Shown one piece after another: positions 11,649-21,712 of a stretch of DNA of 64,000 bases (the stretch's first letter is position 1; the number at the start of each line of letters is the position of its first letter). The DNA comes from Arthrobacter zhaoxinii. Its GTDB lineage: Bacteria > Actinomycetota > Actinomycetes > Actinomycetales > Micrococcaceae. The stretch is from NCBI RefSeq assembly GCF_024385505.1, contig NZ_JANFLT010000002.1, positions 434,001 to 498,000 of the forward strand, in the 5' to 3' direction. Under the pieces are notes generated by a model. That model made no database searches and was not told where the DNA came from. It saw only the letters and a list, made by a program, of their open reading frames with translations. The position numbers were made by a program, and so were the translations under genes.

Positions 11649-12287
11649 ATGAGCACCCGGATCCTGGTGGTCGATAACTACGACAGCTTTGTCTATACGC
11701 TGGTGGGCTACCTTCAGGAACTCGGCGCCCAGACCACGGTCATCCGCAACGACGACCTGAGCGTCGAGGAGGCTGTGGAACTGGCCGCGCGCCATGACGG
11801 AGTGCTGGTATCTCCGGGTCCGGGGACACCGGGTGAGGCGGGGGTATCCGTGGACCTGATCCGCTGGTGCGGAGCCACCGCCACCCCCATGCTGGGTATC
11901 TGCCTTGGCCACCAGGCACTGGCAGAGGCCTTCGGCGGCACGGTCACGCACGCACCCGAACTGATGCACGGGAAGACCTCGCTCGTGGAACACGGCGGTG
12001 AGGATGTGTTTGCGGGGCTGCCCAGCCCGCTCACGGCCACCCGCTACCATTCGCTGGCAGCTGTTACCGACAGCATTCCCGCTGAGCTGCGAGTCACGGC
12101 ACGGACCGCAAGCGGCATCATCATGGGGCTGCGGCACGCGGCGGCACCGCTGTCCGGAGTGCAGTTCCACCCGGAATCCGTCCTCACCGAGGGCGGCTAC
12201 CAGATGCTGGGAAACTGGCTGGAATCAGCTGGTCTGGCAGGAGCGGCGGCCCATGCCGCCACGCTCAGCCCGCTCATCAGCAGTTAG
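11649..12287 (+). CDS. pabA: Glutamine amidotransferase, PabA/TrpG type
   Basis: A 212-aa class I glutamine amidotransferase that supplies ammonia from glutamine to a chorismate-converting partner, for p-aminobenzoate (folate) or anthranilate (tryptophan) synthesis. Seen directly: NYDSFVYTL near the N-terminus, SPGPGTP oxyanion loop, nucleophile Cys85 in GICLGHQ, and the His174/Glu176 pair in FHPES. ATG at 11649 is chosen over upstream codons because it gives the conserved family start STRILVVDNYDS. No pabB or trpE is adjacent, so PabA versus TrpG cannot be decided from context. Its position opposite pknB is the same as in Mycobacterium trpG/Rv0013. Confidence 0.9.
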   Translation: MSTRILVVDNYDSFVYTLVGYLQELGAQTTVIRNDDLSVEEAVELAARHDGVLVSPGPGTPGEAGVSVDLIRWCGATATPMLGICLGHQALAEAFGGTVTHAPELMHGKTSLVEHGGEDVFAGLPSPLTATRYHSLAAVTDSIPAELRVTARTASGIIMGLRHAAAPLSGVQFHPESVLTEGGYQMLGNWLESAGLAGAAAHAATLSPLISS

Positions 12288-12333
12288 GCACCCCGCAGCA
12301 GGCGGCCAGCGGCGTTCCGCGGACGCTGACTGC

Positions 12334-14238
12334 CTAGCGCCGTCCCGGCGGGGTGGCCGACGGGCTGGACGGCGACGGCGACGGCGAGGACGTCGGCTGG
12401 GGTGTCGGCTCCGGAGCCGGTGCCTTGGCAACCGTCAGAATCACGGTACTTCCCGGGGCCACATTGGTGCCGAACGGGAGGCTCTGCAGGATGACCGTCC
12501 CCGGCACGGCGTCCGAGGTTTCGACATATGTTACCTTGGGCGTCAGAAGCAATGAGGGATCGACCAGTGTTGCTTGAGCCTGGTCAACCGGAGAATCTAC
12601 GAGATTGGGAACGGTTACCAGCCCGGTGGAGACCACGATGACCACTTCGCTGCGCGTGGGGACGGTCTCGCCGATAGCGGGATCGGTGGCGAGCACGCGT
12701 CCCCGCTCCATGGTGGAGCTGTTGGCCTCGGTCGTGGCCCCGCCCTTGAGCCCGAGCCCGCGAAGCTCATCCCGGGCGCCGGACTCGGTCATTCCGACCA
12801 GGTCCTGGGGAATGGTCACGGCGGATGGTCCCTGCGAGACGTAGAGCGTGATGGCCTCGTCCTTGGCGACATCCGCCCCGCCCGCCGGGCTGGTGCGGAC
12901 GGCCAGGTCCTCGGCCACGCTGTCGCTGTATTCCTCGCTGATGCGGGGCGGCTGGAAGCCGGCACCGATGATCTCGTTCATCGCCTCGGTCTGGGATTTC
13001 CCCTCAACCTCGGGAACGGTCGCGGTAACGGGGGCGGGAGGTTCGGCGGTGAGAATGTTCCACCCGACAAATCCGCCGACGGCGAGGACCAGGACAAGCA
13101 GAATGCTGAAGACCGTGATCCAGGCCCTCCGCCGCGCCTTTTGCTGGGGGTCGCGGTCACCGGTGGACCCGATGGCCAGAACTGAGCTGTCCTCGTCCTC
13201 CCGGGGATGATCATCATCCGTCAGGAGCGAACCCCCGGCGAGGACCTTGGCCATGGCCCGGGTGCGGGGCTCGTCTTCAGCGGAAACGGTGACGGCAGTA
13301 GTGGCCGGTGCCGCCGGACCGCGCACGGGGATCGCCTGCGTGGCAGCGGTGACGGGGCCGCCGTCGCGCGCCGAAAGCAGGGCTTCGCGGAATTCCCGGG
13401 CCGTCTGGTAGCGGTGGTCGCGGTCCTTGGCCAACCCGCGTTTCAAAACCTCGTCCAGGGCTGCCGGAACCTCGGGGTTCAGGCTGCTGGCGGTGACGGG
13501 CTGTTCACGCACGTGCTGGTAGGCGACGGAGACGGGGCTATCACCGATGAACGGAGGCCTGCCCGTGAGCAGTTCGAAGAGCAGGCAGGCAGCGGAGTAA
13601 AGATCGCTGCGGGCGTCCACGGTTTCACCTCTGGCCTGCTCGGGCGAGAGGTACTGCGCTGTGCCGACCACGGCCTGTGTCTGGGTCATGGTAGCGGCTG
13701 AATCCGCCATGGCGCGCGCGATGCCGAAGTCCATGACCTTCACCCCGCCGTCGGCCGTCACCATGACATTGGCCGGCTTGATATCCCGGTGGACAATCCC
13801 CGAGCGGTGGCTGTAATCCAGTGCAGCGAGGACACCGAGGGAATAGTCAATGGCCTCCCCGATGCTGAGTCCCTCCGCCTTGATCAAATCGCGAAGTGTC
13901 CGGCCCGGAACATACTCCATCACGATGTACGGCAGCCGCACGTCGTCGCGCGGGGAGGTTGACTCCTGGTCCCCGGTGTCGTATACGGACACTACGGAGG
14001 GATGATTCAATCCGGCGACGGCCCGGGCCTCGCGGCGGAAACGGGACTGGAACAGCGGATCCCGGGCCAGATCGGGGCGCAGTACCTTGATGGCCACGGT
14101 CCGGCCCAGCCGGATGTCACGCCCAAGGTAGACGTCGGCCATTCCGCCGCGTCCAATGAGTTCACCTACCTCGTAGCGCCCGTTCAGGACGTTATCGGTG
14201 TTGAGGGTGGGCTGCCCTCGAAGGAATTCTGCGCTCAT
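12334..14238 (-). CDS. pknB: Ser/Thr protein kinase PknB with PASTA domains
   Basis: A 634-aa receptor kinase controlling cell growth and division. The N-terminal kinase domain (about 20-280) shows the Gly loop GRGGMADVY, VAIKVL lysine, catalytic HRDIKPAN, DFG and a Thr-rich activation loop (TMTQTQAVVGTAQY). A linker with an acidic stretch is followed by one membrane helix near residues 370-390. Three extracellular PASTA repeats then bind muropeptides or lipid II, and the end is a Pro/Ser-rich tail. Mycobacterial PknB has four PASTA repeats, so this is a shorter version. It is the last gene of the fhaA-to-pknB operon, 6 nt after pknA. Confidence 0.95.
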   Translation of the reverse strand: MSAEFLRGQPTLNTDNVLNGRYEVGELIGRGGMADVYLGRDIRLGRTVAIKVLRPDLARDPLFQSRFRREARAVAGLNHPSVVSVYDTGDQESTSPRDDVRLPYIVMEYVPGRTLRDLIKAEGLSIGEAIDYSLGVLAALDYSHRSGIVHRDIKPANVMVTADGGVKVMDFGIARAMADSAATMTQTQAVVGTAQYLSPEQARGETVDARSDLYSAACLLFELLTGRPPFIGDSPVSVAYQHVREQPVTASSLNPEVPAALDEVLKRGLAKDRDHRYQTAREFREALLSARDGGPVTAATQAIPVRGPAAPATTAVTVSAEDEPRTRAMAKVLAGGSLLTDDDHPREDEDSSVLAIGSTGDRDPQQKARRRAWITVFSILLVLVLAVGGFVGWNILTAEPPAPVTATVPEVEGKSQTEAMNEIIGAGFQPPRISEEYSDSVAEDLAVRTSPAGGADVAKDEAITLYVSQGPSAVTIPQDLVGMTESGARDELRGLGLKGGATTEANSSTMERGRVLATDPAIGETVPTRSEVVIVVSTGLVTVPNLVDSPVDQAQATLVDPSLLLTPKVTYVETSDAVPGTVILQSLPFGTNVAPGSTVILTVAKAPAPEPTPQPTSSPSPSPSSPSATPPGRR

Positions 14239-14244
14239 GGTCTC

Positions 14245-16149
14245 TTAGTTACTGCCTGTAGGGCCGGTCATGCTGGCGCCGCCGGGCTGGCTCAGCTCGG
14301 AGCCGGCCCCGGTGCCATTGCTGTTGCCGTTGTTGCCGGCGTTCCCGTTGTTCCCGTTGCCGTTATTGCCGTTATTTCCGGAGTTGCCGTTATTACCCGT
14401 CGGCGAGGGGACAGGGGCCTGGGCGGCCTCGGCAATGTAGTACGTGACGGAAGATCCGCTCGGCAGGGTGGTTCCCTCACCAGGATTGACTCCCACAACC
14501 GTGCCCGGTGCTGCATCGGACTGCTGGGTGCCGCCGTTGACCGGAACCAGACCGGCATTGACGATGAGCTGACGGGCATCGGCTTCCCGCTGTCCTGTCA
14601 GGGCAGGGACCGAAACCATTTCCGGACCCGAGGAGTACGTGATGGTCACTGCATCTCCGCGCTCCAGGGAACCCGACGGGTTAACCTCGATCACAGTCCC
14701 TTCCGCAATGTTGGCATCAGAGACCGGCAGCCGCTGGACCTGGAATCCGAGCGATATCAATTCGGAGTAGACGTCATTGACCGGCCGACCCGCATAATTT
14801 GCCGAGTCGAGCACGATTGTCTCATCGCTGGGGGTGGCTGAAGGGGTCTGCGAAGGTGTCGCCGACGGGGTCGGAGTTTCGCTGGGCGTCTCTGACGGGG
14901 TCTTGGAAGGGGAGGGGCTGCGGGACGGGCTGGCAGCCGACGAACTCGCGGCCGGGGCCGGATCTTCGTCACTTTCGGAGCCCGTGAGGATGAAGAAAGC
15001 TACGACGCCGGCCAGGATCAGCAGGAGCAGGGCAATCAGCGGAATCGTCCAGGGGCTCCGGCGCTTTTCCTCCGCAGCATCCCCCGGCCCGCCGTCGTCG
15101 TAATCGACATCGTCTTCGTCAGTCCACTCACGGGACGCAGCGAGTTCACCCGTGCGGGCGTCATCTGCGGCCACGGTGGCGCCGGCGACCGTGGGCAGGG
15201 CCGACGTCGACGGCGCGGTGTCCACCACGCGGGTAACCGAAGTGCCGGTGGTGGGGACCGGGGCAGTAACCGCACTGGCGGAGGAGCCGAAGAGCAGCAT
15301 GCCCGGGACGGCCTCCTGCGCGGCATTGATGTCCCCGCGGCGGATGGCGGCAACGGCCAGGGCCAGCGACTCGGCGTCCGCGGGGCGGTCCGCCGGATCC
15401 TTGGCCAGCATGGACATGATCAGGGCGCGGACCGGTTCCGGAATGGTCTCAGGCAGCGGCGGAGGCGTGTCGTTGACCTGCGCCAGGGCAATCGCAATCT
15501 GGGATTCACCGGAGAACGGACGGCGGCCGGCAAGCAGCTCGTAGCCAATGACACCAAGCGCGTAGATGTCGCTGGAACCCGTAGCCTGCTGTCCCGTTGC
15601 CTGTTCCGGAGCCAGGTACTGGGCCGTGCCCATGACCTGTCCGGTGGCGGTCAGCGGTACCTGGTCGGCAAGGCGGGCAATGCCGAAGTCGGTGATCTTG
15701 ACCTTGCCGTCGGGCATGATGAGCAGGTTGCCCGGCTTCACGTCCCGGTGCACCAGGCCCTGGTTGTGCGCTACGGCCAGCGCCGTGGCGACCTGCCCGA
15801 TGATGGACAGGGTCCGGTCCGGGGAGAGCACCTTGTCGCGCTCGATGATGGTGGACAGCGGCTGTCCGGGAACGAGTTCCATGACCAGATAGGCGGAACC
15901 GTCCTCTTCGCCGTAGTCAAAGACGTTGGCGATCCCGGGATGGTTCAGCAGCGCCGTGTGCCGGGCCTCCGCCCGGAAACGGTTAAGGAATCCCGGGTCC
16001 CCGGTGTACTCCTCCTTGAGGATCTTGATGGCAACAATGCGGCCCAGGACCAAGTCCCGTGCCTTCCAGACCTCGCCCATACCGCCAATGGCAATACGGT
16101 CGGTCAGCTGGAATCTGCCGCCTAAGGTGATACCCGATGTAGGCCTCAC
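14245..16149 (-). CDS. pknA: Ser/Thr protein kinase, PknA-like, with PASTA domains and Asn/Gly tail
   Basis: A 634-aa kinase with Gly loop [14 protein letters not shown] lysine, [11 protein letters not shown] and [11 protein letters not shown] linker with an acidic cluster leads to one membrane helix at about 305-330 from the C-terminal side of RRSPWTIPL, then a Ser/Pro/Thr spacer and two PASTA repeats. Mycobacterial PknA has no PASTA repeats, so the extracellular sensor is a lineage difference. The end is a low-complexity segment of about 30 residues made of NGN/GNN units. The ATG overlaps the pbpA stop by 4 nt. Operon position between pbpA and pknB supports the PknA name. Confidence 0.9.
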   Translation of the reverse strand: MRPTSGITLGGRFQLTDRIAIGGMGEVWKARDLVLGRIVAIKILKEEYTGDPGFLNRFRAEARHTALLNHPGIANVFDYGEEDGSAYLVMELVPGQPLSTIIERDKVLSPDRTLSIIGQVATALAVAHNQGLVHRDVKPGNLLIMPDGKVKITDFGIARLADQVPLTATGQVMGTAQYLAPEQATGQQATGSSDIYALGVIGYELLAGRRPFSGESQIAIALAQVNDTPPPLPETIPEPVRALIMSMLAKDPADRPADAESLALAVAAIRRGDINAAQEAVPGMLLFGSSASAVTAPVPTTGTSVTRVVDTAPSTSALPTVAGATVAADDARTGELAASREWTDEDDVDYDDGGPGDAAEEKRRSPWTIPLIALLLLILAGVVAFFILTGSESDEDPAPAASSSAASPSRSPSPSKTPSETPSETPTPSATPSQTPSATPSDETIVLDSANYAGRPVNDVYSELISLGFQVQRLPVSDANIAEGTVIEVNPSGSLERGDAVTITYSSGPEMVSVPALTGQREADARQLIVNAGLVPVNGGTQQSDAAPGTVVGVNPGEGTTLPSGSSVTYYIAEAAQAPVPSPTGNNGNSGNNGNNGNGNNGNAGNNGNSNGTGAGSELSQPGGASMTGPTGSN

Positions 16150-17585
16150 TTGTTCAACACCGCCTCTAGGAGTTTCTGCGCGCTTGGAGTGGTCAATTGG
16201 GCACCGGTGGCCAGGTCCACGTCTTCCATAACAACGGAAATGGCGACCTGGGGATCGTCGGCCGGAGCGAAACCGGTGAACCAGGCATTGTCTCCCCGGC
16301 CGTCAACCTGGGCCGTGCCGGTCTTGCCGGCCACCTGGAAGCCAGGAACCTGGGCGGACTTGGCCGAGCCGTTGTCTACGACGCCGACCATCCACTCGGT
16401 GAGCTGGCGGGCTGTGTCGGGGCTGATGGAAGTGTTCAGTTCAGTGGGTTTCGGTTCGTCAATCACGGACAGATCAGGAGCGCGGACGCTGCGGATCAGG
16501 TTGGGGGTCATCTGTACGCCGTTGTTCGCGATCGCCGCGGAAATCATGGCGACTTCCAGCGGGGTGGCGGTCACGCTGCCCTGGCCGATGGAGGCGAGGG
16601 CCAGCTGGGCCTCGTCCTCGTTGTCGGGGAAGTGGCTCGCCACGACCTCGTTGGGGATGGCCAACGGGGTGTCGAAACCGAACTTCTTGGCCTGCGCCGC
16701 AATATTGTCCTGCCCGAGGTCCAGCGCCACCTGCGCGAAGACCGTATTGCAGGACCACGCAAGAGCAAAGGCGAAATCCGCCTCGGACCGGGCAGAACAG
16801 GCGCCCGTGGTGAAGTTCGGGAGCGAGATGTTGGTTCCGGGCAGCGGCAGCTCGGGCGGATTCGGAATCACCGAGTCGGCGTCATACTTGCCGGACTCCA
16901 GCGCCGCCGCCGTGTCGATGAGCTTGAAGACGGATCCGGGAGCCAGCAGCGACTGGGTGGCCGGGTTCAGGTAGGGAGACAGTCCCGGCGTGGACGTCAG
17001 TGCATCCATATTGGCTCCGAGCAGTGCGGTGTCATGCCCGGCCAGGAGATTGGTGTCGTAGCTGGGCTTGGACACCATGGCAAGGATGTCACCGGTCTTG
17101 GGATCCATCATCACAATGGTTCCACGCTGTCCGTCCGGAATGAGGTCGTAGGCCAGCTGCTGCAGCTCCGGATCGATCGTCAGTTCCACGGATGCGCCCT
17201 GGCTCTGGGCACCGGAGAAGAGGGAGACCAGCTTGTCGTAGAACTGCTGGGAGCTGTTGCCGGACAACTCGGCATTCATATTCATTTCCAGCTGGGTGGT
17301 CCCGTTCAGGTTGAAGAACCCTGTCAGGTGCGAATACAGCTCGGGGCTGTTGTAGACCCGCTGGTAATTGAACTCGTCGTTCGAGGGGACGGACTCGGCG
17401 ATGGCCTTGCCATCGACCAGGATGGAGCCGCGGGGTTCCCCGAAGTCGCGGTAAATGCCCCGGTTGTTGTTCGGGTTGGTGTTGAGTTTGTCGGCGGCAA
17501 AAAACTGCACATACGTCAGCGAACCGAGAATGAGCACGAACATTGCCAGGGCCACTACCCAGCTGTTACGGATGGCCTGGTTCAT
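16146..17585 (-). CDS. pbpA: Penicillin-binding protein 2 (PbpA, transpeptidase)
   Basis: A 479-aa class B penicillin-binding protein that cross-links peptidoglycan stem peptides outside the membrane. One N-terminal membrane anchor (about 8-28) precedes a non-catalytic domain and the transpeptidase domain. All three active-site motifs are visible: SVFK (Ser217, Lys220), SCN (277-279) and KTG (420-422). It is about the size of mycobacterial PbpA. It overlaps its neighbours rodA and pknA by 4 nt each, so it is translated within the operon and is probably the partner transpeptidase of the RodA glycosyltransferase. Confidence 0.96.
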   Translation of the reverse strand: MNQAIRNSWVVALAMFVLILGSLTYVQFFAADKLNTNPNNNRGIYRDFGEPRGSILVDGKAIAESVPSNDEFNYQRVYNSPELYSHLTGFFNLNGTTQLEMNMNAELSGNSSQQFYDKLVSLFSGAQSQGASVELTIDPELQQLAYDLIPDGQRGTIVMMDPKTGDILAMVSKPSYDTNLLAGHDTALLGANMDALTSTPGLSPYLNPATQSLLAPGSVFKLIDTAAALESGKYDADSVIPNPPELPLPGTNISLPNFTTGACSARSEADFAFALAWSCNTVFAQVALDLGQDNIAAQAKKFGFDTPLAIPNEVVASHFPDNEDEAQLALASIGQGSVTATPLEVAMISAAIANNGVQMTPNLIRSVRAPDLSVIDEPKPTELNTSISPDTARQLTEWMVGVVDNGSAKSAQVPGFQVAGKTGTAQVDGRGDNAWFTGFAPADDPQVAISVVMEDVDLATGAQLTTPSAQKLLEAVLNK

Positions 17586-18997
17586 TCGTCTCCTTCCTTA
17601 GTGGAACGCCGGGTACGTGCGGAAGCGCCGGACCGGGATTCGGACATGGCCGGAACCATGTCGGTGGACAGCGGACCGGTAGGCGTGGGCCTGCGGGCAG
17701 CATCGGAGATCATGAGCAGGAGCGCCACGATGATCCAGTTGGCCAGCAGCGACGATCCGCCTGCGGACATGAACGGGGTGGTCAGGCCGGTCAACGGGAT
17801 CAGCCGCGTCACGCCGCCGATCACCACGAAGCACTGCAGGGCGATGATGAACGACAATCCGCATGCCAGGAGCTTGCCGAAACCATCCCTGGTGCCCAGG
17901 GCAGCGCGGAAGCCGCGGGACACCAGCAGGACGTACATCAGGACAATCGCAAAGATGCCGATCAGGCCCAGTTCCTCGCCGAGGGCGGCAATAATCATAT
18001 CGCTGTTCGCGAAGGTCACCAGATCCGGACGGCCCTGTCCCAGGCCGGTGCCGACAAGCCCGCCGCTGGCCAGGCCGAAGAGGCCCTGTACCACCTGGTA
18101 GCTGCCGCCGACCCCGTTGTAGACCTCCGGATCGAAAGCGTTCAGCCAGCCGTGGATGCGCCGCTGCAGGTGGCTGAACAGCTGGAGGGCGACGAATCCG
18201 CCCGCTGCCAGCAGGCCCAAGCCGATCAGCACCCAGCTCACGCGGCTGGTGGCGACGTAGATCATGGCCATGAACAGGCCGAAGAAGAGGATGGACGAGC
18301 CAAGGTCCCGCTGGAACACCAGGACGCCGATGCTGACGAGCCAGGCAACGACCATGGGGCCCATGTCCTGCATACGCGGGAACTGCAGCGGCCCCACTTT
18401 CCTGCCGGCGAGCAGAATGAGGTCACGGTTGGTGGATAGATACCCGGCGAAGAATATGGCCAGGGTGATCTTGGCGATTTCACCGGGCTGGAAAGTCCCG
18501 ATGCCCACGTTGATCCAGATTCGCGCGCCGTTGATTTCCTGCCCCAGACCCGGCATCAGCGGAAGCAGCAGGAGGATGGCGCTGACTATCAGGGAGATGT
18601 AGGTGTAGCGGCGCAGGATCCGGTGGTCCTTGATGATGAACAGCACGGCGATTCCGGCCGCCACGGCTACGGTGCTCCACAGGAGCTGCCGGTCCGCCGC
18701 ATCGTCGCCGTTGGTGATGTCCAACCGGTGGATCATGGCCAGCCCGATGCCGTTGAGCGCCGTGACGATCGGAAGTATTACCGGATCGGCATACTTGGCG
18801 CGGAAGCGCAGCACGAGGTGGAAGACGATTACCAGGGCCATCAGGGTGCCACCCTGGACCCAGAAGTCCGAATCGAAGGCGCGGTCCTCGTCAAGGCCGA
18901 CAATCATGTTCGCGCCGACCCCTACCAGCAGGGCAACGAGGAGCAGGAGCGCTTCGATGTTGCGGCGCGGCTTAGGCACGGTCTGGATGTCCGACAC
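17582..18997 (-). CDS. rodA: SEDS peptidoglycan glycosyltransferase RodA/FtsW type
   Basis: A 471-aa SEDS-family membrane protein with about 12 hydrophobic helices that polymerises lipid II glycan strands together with a class B PBP. Characteristic segments include the GLAMIHRLD loop, the EIAKITLAIFFAGYL helix, the extracellular loop around LGQEINGARIW, and the late GLTTPFMSAGGSS segment. It sits directly before pbpA with a 4-nt overlap, the usual SEDS-PBP pairing. The GTG start shares one nucleotide with the pstP stop. The gene is called rodA by position; ftsW would normally lie in the dcw cluster. Confidence 0.95.
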   Translation of the reverse strand: MSDIQTVPKPRRNIEALLLLVALLVGVGANMIVGLDEDRAFDSDFWVQGGTLMALVIVFHLVLRFRAKYADPVILPIVTALNGIGLAMIHRLDITNGDDAADRQLLWSTVAVAAGIAVLFIIKDHRILRRYTYISLIVSAILLLLPLMPGLGQEINGARIWINVGIGTFQPGEIAKITLAIFFAGYLSTNRDLILLAGRKVGPLQFPRMQDMGPMVVAWLVSIGVLVFQRDLGSSILFFGLFMAMIYVATSRVSWVLIGLGLLAAGGFVALQLFSHLQRRIHGWLNAFDPEVYNGVGGSYQVVQGLFGLASGGLVGTGLGQGRPDLVTFANSDMIIAALGEELGLIGIFAIVLMYVLLVSRGFRAALGTRDGFGKLLACGLSFIIALQCFVVIGGVTRLIPLTGLTTPFMSAGGSSLLANWIIVALLLMISDAARRPTPTGPLSTDMVPAMSESRSGASARTRRSTKEGDE

Positions 18998-20493
18998 TAC
19001 CGCTCACCTCCGCAGGCATTGTTCTGTTCGGTTCCCGGCGCAGACGTCGCACCCGGCGTAGGTGCTGCGGTCGGGGAAGGGGTGTCGGCCGGAGGGCACA
19101 GCACTGCCTTGGCAGTGTCGCGCAGCTCGCTGACAATTTCCCCGGCATGCTCCAGGTCCCGGGCCGGAAGGGTGTCCTCCACCCGGTTGCGGTGATACTC
19201 GGAGAGGCTGTCCACCGGAATATCGGAAATATCGGTGACGTGAGAGAGCTGGATAGGCCCAACCGTCTGGGAGACACCGTTGTAGATTGCAACCCGGTTG
19301 TCATAGGACCCCACGTAGTAGCGGGTCTGTGTCCAGGTGTAGCCCAGCCACACCACGACGACCAGCAGGAGGGCGACGACGGTCAGGAAGGCGGGCAGCA
19401 GCCAGCGCTTCCAGCCGGCACGGGGCGAATCCCCGTCCTGCTGCGGCTGCTCGGTTCCCGCCTTGTGGGTCAGCATGCGGGCAGCCCGGCGTTCCGCCGA
19501 CCGCTTGGTGACGATGGGGATCTCGCCGGTTTCGGTAGCCAGCGAGGCAGCACCAACCAATACGTGGGGGCGGGAGGAGAGATCCTGGCGGATCAGGGCC
19601 GCGCGTTCCCGCTCGCTCTCGGGGTCTTCGGAGGCGGGGGCGGCCTCTGCCTCGGGTGCATCTTCCAGCGCGGGCGGTGCCGCGGCGGTCACTGCTGAGG
19701 CGCGGGGGCCGTGGTCGCGGGAGGGCAGTTCGGAGAGCCGCGCAGTGGCGGGTGCGGAGCCGGCGTCGGGATCCTCGGTGATTTCGATGACCGCCACCGT
19801 GACATTGTCCGGAGAACCGCCGGCCAGGGTCAGCTCAACCAGGGTGTCCACGCATTCCTGCAGGTCCTGGGTGGAGCTGAGGACTCCCTCAATGTCGGTG
19901 TCCCGCAGAACCGCCGTAAGCCCGTCGGAACAGAGCAGCCAGCGTTCCCCCGGCTCCACGTCGAAGGTAGCCAGATCCAGTTCCGGGCTGGCGTCGACGT
20001 CTCCAAGGACACGCATCAGCACGTTCTTGTGCGGGTGTACTTCAGCCTCTTCGGGCCGCAGCCGGCCTTCGTCGATCAGCCGCTGCACGAAGGTGTGGTC
20101 AATGCTGATCTGCTCGAACCGGCCGTCTTTGAGCCGGTAGGCACGGGAATCACCGATGTGCGCCAGCGCCAGGCGCTGCTCGTGCAGCAGCAGTGCCGTG
20201 ACTGTGGTTCCCATGCCGGAGAGCTGCGGGCTGGTGGTCACCAGTTCGGACAGAAGCGAATTTGCCGCCTGGATTTCATCGGCAAGGACCGTCAGGGGTT
20301 CGTCCTCGTAGACAGCACTGTCCAGATGGACCAGATCGAGCACGGTGGAGGCGGAGGCGACGTTGCCCCCGGCATGTCCGCCCATGCCGTCGGCAACCAC
20401 GGCGAGGTATCGGCCTACGTAGGCGGAATCGTCATTCTTGAAACGAACCATGCCGACATCGGACCGTGCTGCATATCGAAGAACCAGGGCCAC
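18997..20493 (-). CDS. pstP: PP2C-type Ser/Thr protein phosphatase PstP
   Basis: A 498-aa membrane phosphatase that removes phosphate from targets of PknA/PknB. The N-terminal PP2C domain (about 1-240) shows metal-binding motifs VADGMGGHAGG, LAHIGDSRAY, LCSDGL and GGSPDNVTV. A long acidic and Ala-rich linker (about 240-370) is followed by one membrane helix (near WLLPAFLTVVALLLVVVVW) and a roughly 110-aa external domain ending in a Pro/Thr-rich tail. The GTG start is 2 nt after the fhaB stop. Kinase, phosphatase and FHA proteins in one operon make a closed phospho-signalling set. Confidence 0.95.
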   Translation of the reverse strand: MALVLRYAARSDVGMVRFKNDDSAYVGRYLAVVADGMGGHAGGNVASASTVLDLVHLDSAVYEDEPLTVLADEIQAANSLLSELVTTSPQLSGMGTTVTALLLHEQRLALAHIGDSRAYRLKDGRFEQISIDHTFVQRLIDEGRLRPEEAEVHPHKNVLMRVLGDVDASPELDLATFDVEPGERWLLCSDGLTAVLRDTDIEGVLSSTQDLQECVDTLVELTLAGGSPDNVTVAVIEITEDPDAGSAPATARLSELPSRDHGPRASAVTAAAPPALEDAPEAEAAPASEDPESERERAALIRQDLSSRPHVLVGAASLATETGEIPIVTKRSAERRAARMLTHKAGTEQPQQDGDSPRAGWKRWLLPAFLTVVALLLVVVVWLGYTWTQTRYYVGSYDNRVAIYNGVSQTVGPIQLSHVTDISDIPVDSLSEYHRNRVEDTLPARDLEHAGEIVSELRDTAKAVLCPPADTPSPTAAPTPGATSAPGTEQNNACGGER

Positions 20494-20495
20494 CG

Positions 20496-20981
20496 TCAGG
20501 GCCTCAATTCAATGACCGTCTTACCGATGCGGATGGGTACACCGGGTTCGACGGGCAGCGCCCGGGTGAGTTGGCTTCCGCCAAGGTAGGTTCCGTTGGT
20601 GGAGCCGAGGTCCTCAACGAACCAGCGGCTGCCCTGGGGGAAGAGCCGGGCATGGCGGCCGGAGGCGTAATCGTCTTCCAGGACGAGCGTTGCTTCCTGC
20701 GCGCGGCCGAGGAGGATGGGGCTGGCGGACAGCTCCAGAGTGGTGCCGCGCAGCGGGCCTTCCGTGACGACCAGTTCGCGGGGCGTCACCTTGCTGGGCG
20801 CCGGTGCCCGCTTTTCAAGGGTCGGGTCCTTACGGATCTGGCGCGCCGTGGGGGTTCCGGTCCGGTTACGGCTGCCGACGGTGAGGTCGCGCCGGATGGC
20901 GCCTACCACGCTGATGACCATGATCCACAGCAGGATCAGGAAGCCGTAGCGCAGGAGTGTTTCGGTTAATTCGCTGAGCAC
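20496..20981 (-). CDS. fhaB: FHA domain protein FhaB (FipA)
   Basis: A 161-aa protein with an N-terminal membrane helix (about 9-27) and a cytoplasmic C-terminal FHA domain that binds phosphothreonine peptides. FHA motifs seen: LLGRAQEA, SGRHARLF and DLGSTNGTYL. Mycobacterial FhaB is a PknA/PknB substrate linking kinases to FtsZ/FtsQ at division under stress. The GTG start shares one base with the fhaA stop. The short pstP gap of 2 nt supports co-transcription. Confidence 0.94.
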   Translation of the reverse strand: MLSELTETLLRYGFLILLWIMVISVVGAIRRDLTVGSRNRTGTPTARQIRKDPTLEKRAPAPSKVTPRELVVTEGPLRGTTLELSASPILLGRAQEATLVLEDDYASGRHARLFPQGSRWFVEDLGSTNGTYLGGSQLTRALPVEPGVPIRIGKTVIELRP

Positions 20982-21712
20982 TAACGTCCCCCGGTCCGGA
21001 CGGGCAGCAGCCGAAAGACAATTCGGGTGCGCCCCATGGCAATGGTGGATCCGTCGGTAAGCACTGCTTCACCTTGAACTTTCTGGCCGTTGACGAAGCT
21101 GCCGTTGGTGGAGCCCAGATCGATGGCGCGGCTGGCCCCGTTCTCGGTGCGGATCTCCAGGTGACGGCGGGAAACTCCTGTGTCGTCCACGAGGATGTCG
21201 GCTTCTGAGGAGCGTCCCAGGACCACGGACGGCGCGTTGAGGGTGTAACGCTGGCCGTCTACATCCAGGACGGGCTGCATCCGGGCCGACGGTCCCTGCC
21301 GCGGCGCCGGGGGAGAGGGGACCCGGGACTGTGCCGAAGAGGCCTTCTCGGTGGACGAATCCACTTCGAGTACCCCTGCTTTAAGGGACGAATCCCGGGT
21401 GAACGAGACCCGGACCGGGCCCTGGAGTGTGTAGGACTGGCTGCGGGCGTGCTTGATGACGACGTCGCAGAGTTCTTCAGCCAGCGGCGCGCCCCACTTC
21501 TGCGCCTGGGTGAAGTCTGAATTGGAAAGCCGCACCGTAAAGACATTTGGTGCCAGGGTACGGCCCTGGCCCAGGACCATGGATCGCTGGTCGAGTTCCC
21601 TGCGGAGTGCGATGGCAAGTTCCAGGGGTTCAACACGGCCGGACGAACCGGATGAGAAAGCACCGCGGACGATCTTTTCGATTCCGCGTTCGACATTGTC
21701 GAGTAAGCCCAT
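20981..21712 (-). CDS. fhaA: FHA domain protein FhaA with DUF3662 domain
   Basis: A 243-aa cytoplasmic protein. The N-terminal DUF3662 domain (1-125) begins MGLLDNVERGIEKIVRGAF, and the C-terminal FHA domain (about 155-240) shows VLGRSSEADI, SRRHLEI and DLGSTNGSF. In mycobacteria FhaA binds phosphorylated MviN/MurJ and controls peptidoglycan precursor export. ATG 21712 is chosen because the family N-terminus starts there; codons upstream to 21832 lack similarity. It is shorter than mycobacterial FhaA, with only a brief linker between domains. First gene of the operon. Confidence 0.94.
   Translation of the reverse strand: MGLLDNVERGIEKIVRGAFSSGSSGRVEPLELAIALRRELDQRSMVLGQGRTLAPNVFTVRLSNSDFTQAQKWGAPLAEELCDVVIKHARSQSYTLQGPVRVSFTRDSSLKAGVLEVDSSTEKASSAQSRVPSPPAPRQGPSARMQPVLDVDGQRYTLNAPSVVLGRSSEADILVDDTGVSRRHLEIRTENGASRAIDLGSTNGSFVNGQKVQGEAVLTDGSTIAMGRTRIVFRLLPVRTGGR

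Noticed and set aside
14290-14400. Short repeated motifs (GTTGCC/GTTCCC-like) as a CRISPR or phase-variable microsatellite
   Set aside because: They are inside the pknA frame and encode the Asn/Gly tail with varied codons; no direct repeat-spacer structure is present.
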